This document shows, in pieces, positions 43,163-45,653 of a DNA stretch of 45,653 nt (the first letter of the stretch is position 1; each line of letters opens with the position of its first letter). Origin of the DNA: Formosa sp. (GTDB lineage: Bacteria; Bacteroidota; Bacteroidia; Flavobacteriales; Flavobacteriaceae); NCBI GenBank assembly GCA_018673215.1, contig JABHDE010000031.1:1-45653 (forward strand), written 5' to 3'. The position numbers and the translations under genes are program-made. Below the pieces are notes generated by a model. That model saw only the letters and a list, made by a program, of their open reading frames with translations, did no database searches and was not told where the DNA came from.

Positions 43163-44328
43163 TCTTTTTTTGCTTGTAGTTTGTGTGTTTTCTTGGAACC
43201 AGCATACATTTCGTATTTAGAAAAACGCGCTTCTAACTTGGCATTGAATAACTTTATTTTTCTTGAAGGTCGCAAACCAATAAACTTAAGGGCTTCTAAA
43301 TTAGAAGATATCATCCAAGCATGAGTCCCTGGATATTTATGTTTAAGAGTTGATCCTATTGCACTGTAAAAAGTTTCCATTTCAATATCCAAACGTTCAC
43401 CATAAGGCGGGTTAAATACCATGTGCAAATGCTCCTCACCTCCTTTTTGAGTTTTAAAAAAATCTTCGTGTTTTATATAAATAAAATCTTCCAGCTTTGC
43501 ATTTTCTACATTTTGAGTGGCTTTCTCTACCCCACTAGGCGATTTGTCAAATCCCATAATTTTATAATGAAAATCACGAGTTTTAGACAATAAAGATTCT
43601 TCTATTTTTTCAAATAAATCAACATCCCAATCTTCCCAACGTTCGAAGCCGAATTCGTTACGCATTAAATTTGGAGGAATATTACAAGCAATCATGGCGG
43701 CTTCTATCAAAACCGTTCCAGAGCCACACATTGGATCCATAAAATCACTCTGTCCATCCCAACCAGATAGGAGAATCAAACCAGCAGCTAAAACTTCATT
43801 TATGGGGGCGATATTTGTTGCTATTTTATATCCGCGCTTGTGTAAAGACTCTCCAGAACTATCCAAAGAAACTGTACAAAAATGACGGTCAATATGAATA
43901 TCAATTTTTAAATCTGGAAACCTTAAGTCTACATTTGGACGTTCTCCAGACTTGTCTCTAAAACGATCCACAATTGCATCTTTTGTTTTGAGTGATACAT
44001 ATTGAGAATGCGTAAAAGTATCACCATTTAGGGTTGCTCCCACAGCCAAACTACCATTGGATTTTAAATAATTCTCCCATGGGATGGCTTTTATTTTATT
44101 ATATAAATCATTTTCGTTTATAACCTTAAATTTTGCAATAGGTTTAAGTATTTTAATCGCTGTCCGTAATCCAATATTTGCTTTATACATAAAACCCTTA
44201 TCCCCTACAAAACTCACGTGGCGTACGCCTGTAGTGACGGCCTGTGCTCCTAATTGTTTCAGTTCTTTAGCTAAAAGTTCCTCAAAACCAAACAAGGTTT
44301 TCGCAACCATCTTAAAATTATTATCCAT
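43159..44328 (-). CDS. THUMP-domain class I rRNA N2-guanine methyltransferase (RlmL/K-like)
   Basis: A 389-residue RNA methyltransferase. Residues about 1-160 form the THUMP region (KMVAKTLFGFEELLAKELKQLGA), followed by a Rossmann-fold methyltransferase with SAM site DPMCGSGTVLIEAAMIACNIPP and the catalytic NPPYGERL motif. This matches the N-terminal RlmL part of the E. coli RlmKL, which makes m2G2445 in 23S rRNA; the RlmK half is absent. The frame is open to TTG at 44331, but the next codon is ATG at 44328 and is preferred. It is divergent from another methyltransferase across a 58-base promoter region. Confidence 0.88.
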   Translation of the reverse strand: MDNNFKMVAKTLFGFEELLAKELKQLGAQAVTTGVRHVSFVGDKGFMYKANIGLRTAIKILKPIAKFKVINENDLYNKIKAIPWENYLKSNGSLAVGATLNGDTFTHSQYVSLKTKDAIVDRFRDKSGERPNVDLRFPDLKIDIHIDRHFCTVSLDSSGESLHKRGYKIATNIAPINEVLAAGLILLSGWDGQSDFMDPMCGSGTVLIEAAMIACNIPPNLMRNEFGFERWEDWDVDLFEKIEESLLSKTRDFHYKIMGFDKSPSGVEKATQNVENAKLEDFIYIKHEDFFKTQKGGEEHLHMVFNPPYGERLDIEMETFYSAIGSTLKHKYPGTHAWMISSNLEALKFIGLRPSRKIKLFNAKLEARFSKYEMYAGSKKTHKLQAKKD

Positions 44329-44347
44329 CAAAATTATTTAGTACATG

Positions 44348-44366
44348 CAAAAATACAGTATTTTTG
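44348..44366. promoter_or_regulatory. Back-to-back divergent -7 promoter elements forming a 19-bp palindrome
   Basis: CAAAAATACAGTATTTTTG is a perfect palindrome (nine-base arms around a central A). Its two halves are TATTTTTG on each strand (44348-44355 minus, 44359-44366 plus), both exact TAnnTTTG matches, three bases apart. The starts they would serve lie 19 bases to the left (44328) and 20 to the right (44387). Confidence 0.6.
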
Positions 44367-44386
44367 TTTGAGTTAGAAGTAAATAA

Positions 44387-45127
44387 ATGACAAAAGAACA
44401 TCCAAAGTGGTTTCAGTCTTGGTTTGACACCTCCTATTATCACCTCCTTTATAAGCATAGAAATTTCAAGGAAGCTGAATTTTTTATTAAAAATATAGTA
44501 GCGTATTTGAATCTAGAAAAAGGAGACTCAGTACTAGATTTAGCATGTGGTAAAGGAAGGCATTCTATTTTTTTGAATTCTTTAGGCTTTCACGTTACTG
44601 GATTGGATCTATCAAAAAACAGTATTGAACACGCAAAAACTAACGAATCAAATTCCCTTCATTTTAAAGTTCATGATATGAGAGATCCTTTTAAAAGTAA
44701 ATTTGAAGTGGTTTTTAATTTATTTACAAGTTTTGGGTATTTTGAAAAGGATGAAGATAATTTTAAAGTCATTCAAACGATTAAATCGAGTCTAAAACAT
44801 AACGGAATTGGAGTCATCGACTTTATGAATAGTCCAGTTGTCATAGATAATTTAGTTGCTCACAATACATACGAAGCCAATGAGGTAAAATTTGAGTTAA
44901 AACGGAACTACAAAAACGGTTTTATCACGAAAGATATTCAAGTAAAAGATGCTGGGAAAACATTTCATTTTAAAGAAAAAGTAAGAGCATATACCTTTGA
45001 AGATTTTGAAATAATGCTTTCAAATGTGGGGCTTCATTTGTTAGACTGTTTTGGAAGTTATAAATTAGATCCCTTTAACATCAAAACATCCGAACGTTTA
45101 ATCTTAATTTTTATGGCGAATGATTAG
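44387..45127 (+). CDS. Class I SAM-dependent methyltransferase
   Basis: A 246-residue methyltransferase with a canonical SAM-binding motif I, SVLDLACGKGRHSIFLNSLGFHVTGLDLSKNSI, post-I acidic residue in GLDLS, motif II region FEVVFNLFTSFGYF and motif III IGVIDFMN. The substrate is not apparent; some members of this group methylate small molecules. It shares the divergent promoter region with the rRNA methyltransferase, and its stop codon overlaps the next gene by eight bases. Confidence 0.82.
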   Translation: MTKEHPKWFQSWFDTSYYHLLYKHRNFKEAEFFIKNIVAYLNLEKGDSVLDLACGKGRHSIFLNSLGFHVTGLDLSKNSIEHAKTNESNSLHFKVHDMRDPFKSKFEVVFNLFTSFGYFEKDEDNFKVIQTIKSSLKHNGIGVIDFMNSPVVIDNLVAHNTYEANEVKFELKRNYKNGFITKDIQVKDAGKTFHFKEKVRAYTFEDFEIMLSNVGLHLLDCFGSYKLDPFNIKTSERLILIFMAND

Positions 45128-45653
45128 TTTTTTAGCACCTATAATGGCTGTAGTATTTGGGGTGGTTATCGTTTTAATATACAGTAAATCTAAACCCCTA
45201 AATCAAAAATTGTTTTTAGCCTTTAGTGGGGCATTTTTGTTATCAAGCACCATTTTTGAATTGCTTCCAGAAGTGTATTTAAATGTTGAAACCAAACAAA
45301 TAGGTGTATTTATTATGGGCGGTATTTTGTTACAGATTCTTTTAGAGTTTTTCTCCAAAGGCGCTGAACATGGCCATTTACATCACCATGATACCAATGA
45401 GAGGTTTCCTTGGTTTTTGTTTGTTAGTTTAGGAATTCATGCTTTTTTTGAAGGCTTTCCACTCAAAGATCACCAAAATATTATTATTGGAGTAGTTATT
45501 CATAAAATACCCATAGCGATTCTTATCACTACCTACCTCCTAAAATCTAAACTTCCAAAGTTTCAAGTCGTTTTATTTTTGATTGTTTTTACAATAATGA
45601 CCCCTTTAGGATCTGTTGTATCAGAAGTATTAAGTATTTCAACGAGCTTAATA
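45120..45653 (+). CDS. ZIP family metal transporter (partial)
   Basis: Metal uptake transporter, cut off by the window end; 178 codons are open with no stop. The visible part has an N-terminal membrane helix (LAPIMAVVFGVVIVLIY), further helices, a histidine-rich loop (EHGHLHHHD) and two hallmark segments: GIHAFFEGFPL (the H-x3-EG of helix 4) and GVVIHKIPIAI (helix 5). These metal-binding residues are intact. The substrate (zinc, iron or manganese) is not deducible. It overlaps the preceding methyltransferase by eight bases, so translation is probably coupled. Confidence 0.88.
   Translation, partial: MISFLAPIMAVVFGVVIVLIYSKSKPLNQKLFLAFSGAFLLSSTIFELLPEVYLNVETKQIGVFIMGGILLQILLEFFSKGAEHGHLHHHDTNERFPWFLFVSLGIHAFFEGFPLKDHQNIIIGVVIHKIPIAILITTYLLKSKLPKFQVVLFLIVFTIMTPLGSVVSEVLSISTSLI

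Overview
The window is a 45.7 kb, AT-rich, densely packed chromosomal segment from a member of the Flavobacteriaceae (Bacteroidota). The evidence for that placement is a PorX-type PglZ response regulator (type IX secretion), a fused LpxC-FabZ, acidic residues after the lipobox cysteine of one lipoprotein, few Shine-Dalgarno sites, and many TAnnTTTG promoter elements upstream of genes. I see no rRNA, tRNA, CRISPR array, insertion sequence, integrase or phage gene. It reads as conserved core genome with a few lineage-specific small genes.

Layout. 1-6.3 kb: the end of an Lrp/AsnC regulator, aroB, proline dehydrogenase, a DUF4258-like membrane protein, alanine dehydrogenase, tsaE and porX. 6.4-13.4 kb: an outer-membrane/lipid A cluster (HD hydrolase, lpxD, lpxC-fabZ, lpxA, efp, a second lpxD-like gene) ending with sucD and two terminators. 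13.5-18.8 kb: an Omp28-type thioredoxin-fold lipoprotein, fabG, a membrane VWA protein and an SPFH protein. 18.9-26.0 kb: a complete histidine operon hisGDCBHAF(IE), preceded by a short His-rich leader peptide and a strong attenuator hairpin. 26.0-30.2 kb: truA, a DUF2461 protein, an orphan small protein, an MscS channel, a DUF3817 membrane protein and a small lipoprotein.

30.2-34.1 kb: a three-gene minus-strand operon with two photolyase/cryptochrome-family proteins and an FAD oxidoreductase; the first protein starts directly with the FAD-binding domain. 34.3-36.5 kb: a one-lobe DEAD-box-like protein, a ThiE-like protein and an rlmF broken at a nine-C tract. 36.5-45.7 kb: two full DEAD-box helicases in tandem, a J-domain/KTSC protein, a cold shock protein, a possible decayed secreted-protein gene, an SF2 helicase paired with a CIA30 protein, a four-helix membrane protein, a THUMP rRNA methyltransferase, a divergent small methyltransferase and the start of a ZIP metal transporter that runs off the window.

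The genes work in recognisable groups: lipid A assembly, histidine biosynthesis under apparent attenuation, light-dependent DNA repair or sensing, and RNA remodelling and modification. The observations most worth following up are the his leader/attenuator, the 19-bp palindrome that places two -7 promoter elements back to back between two methyltransferase genes, the decaying rlmF, and the photolyase-like protein without an N-terminal antenna domain. Several genes have in-frame TTG codons upstream of a better ATG; the starts given here were chosen by family alignment and context.
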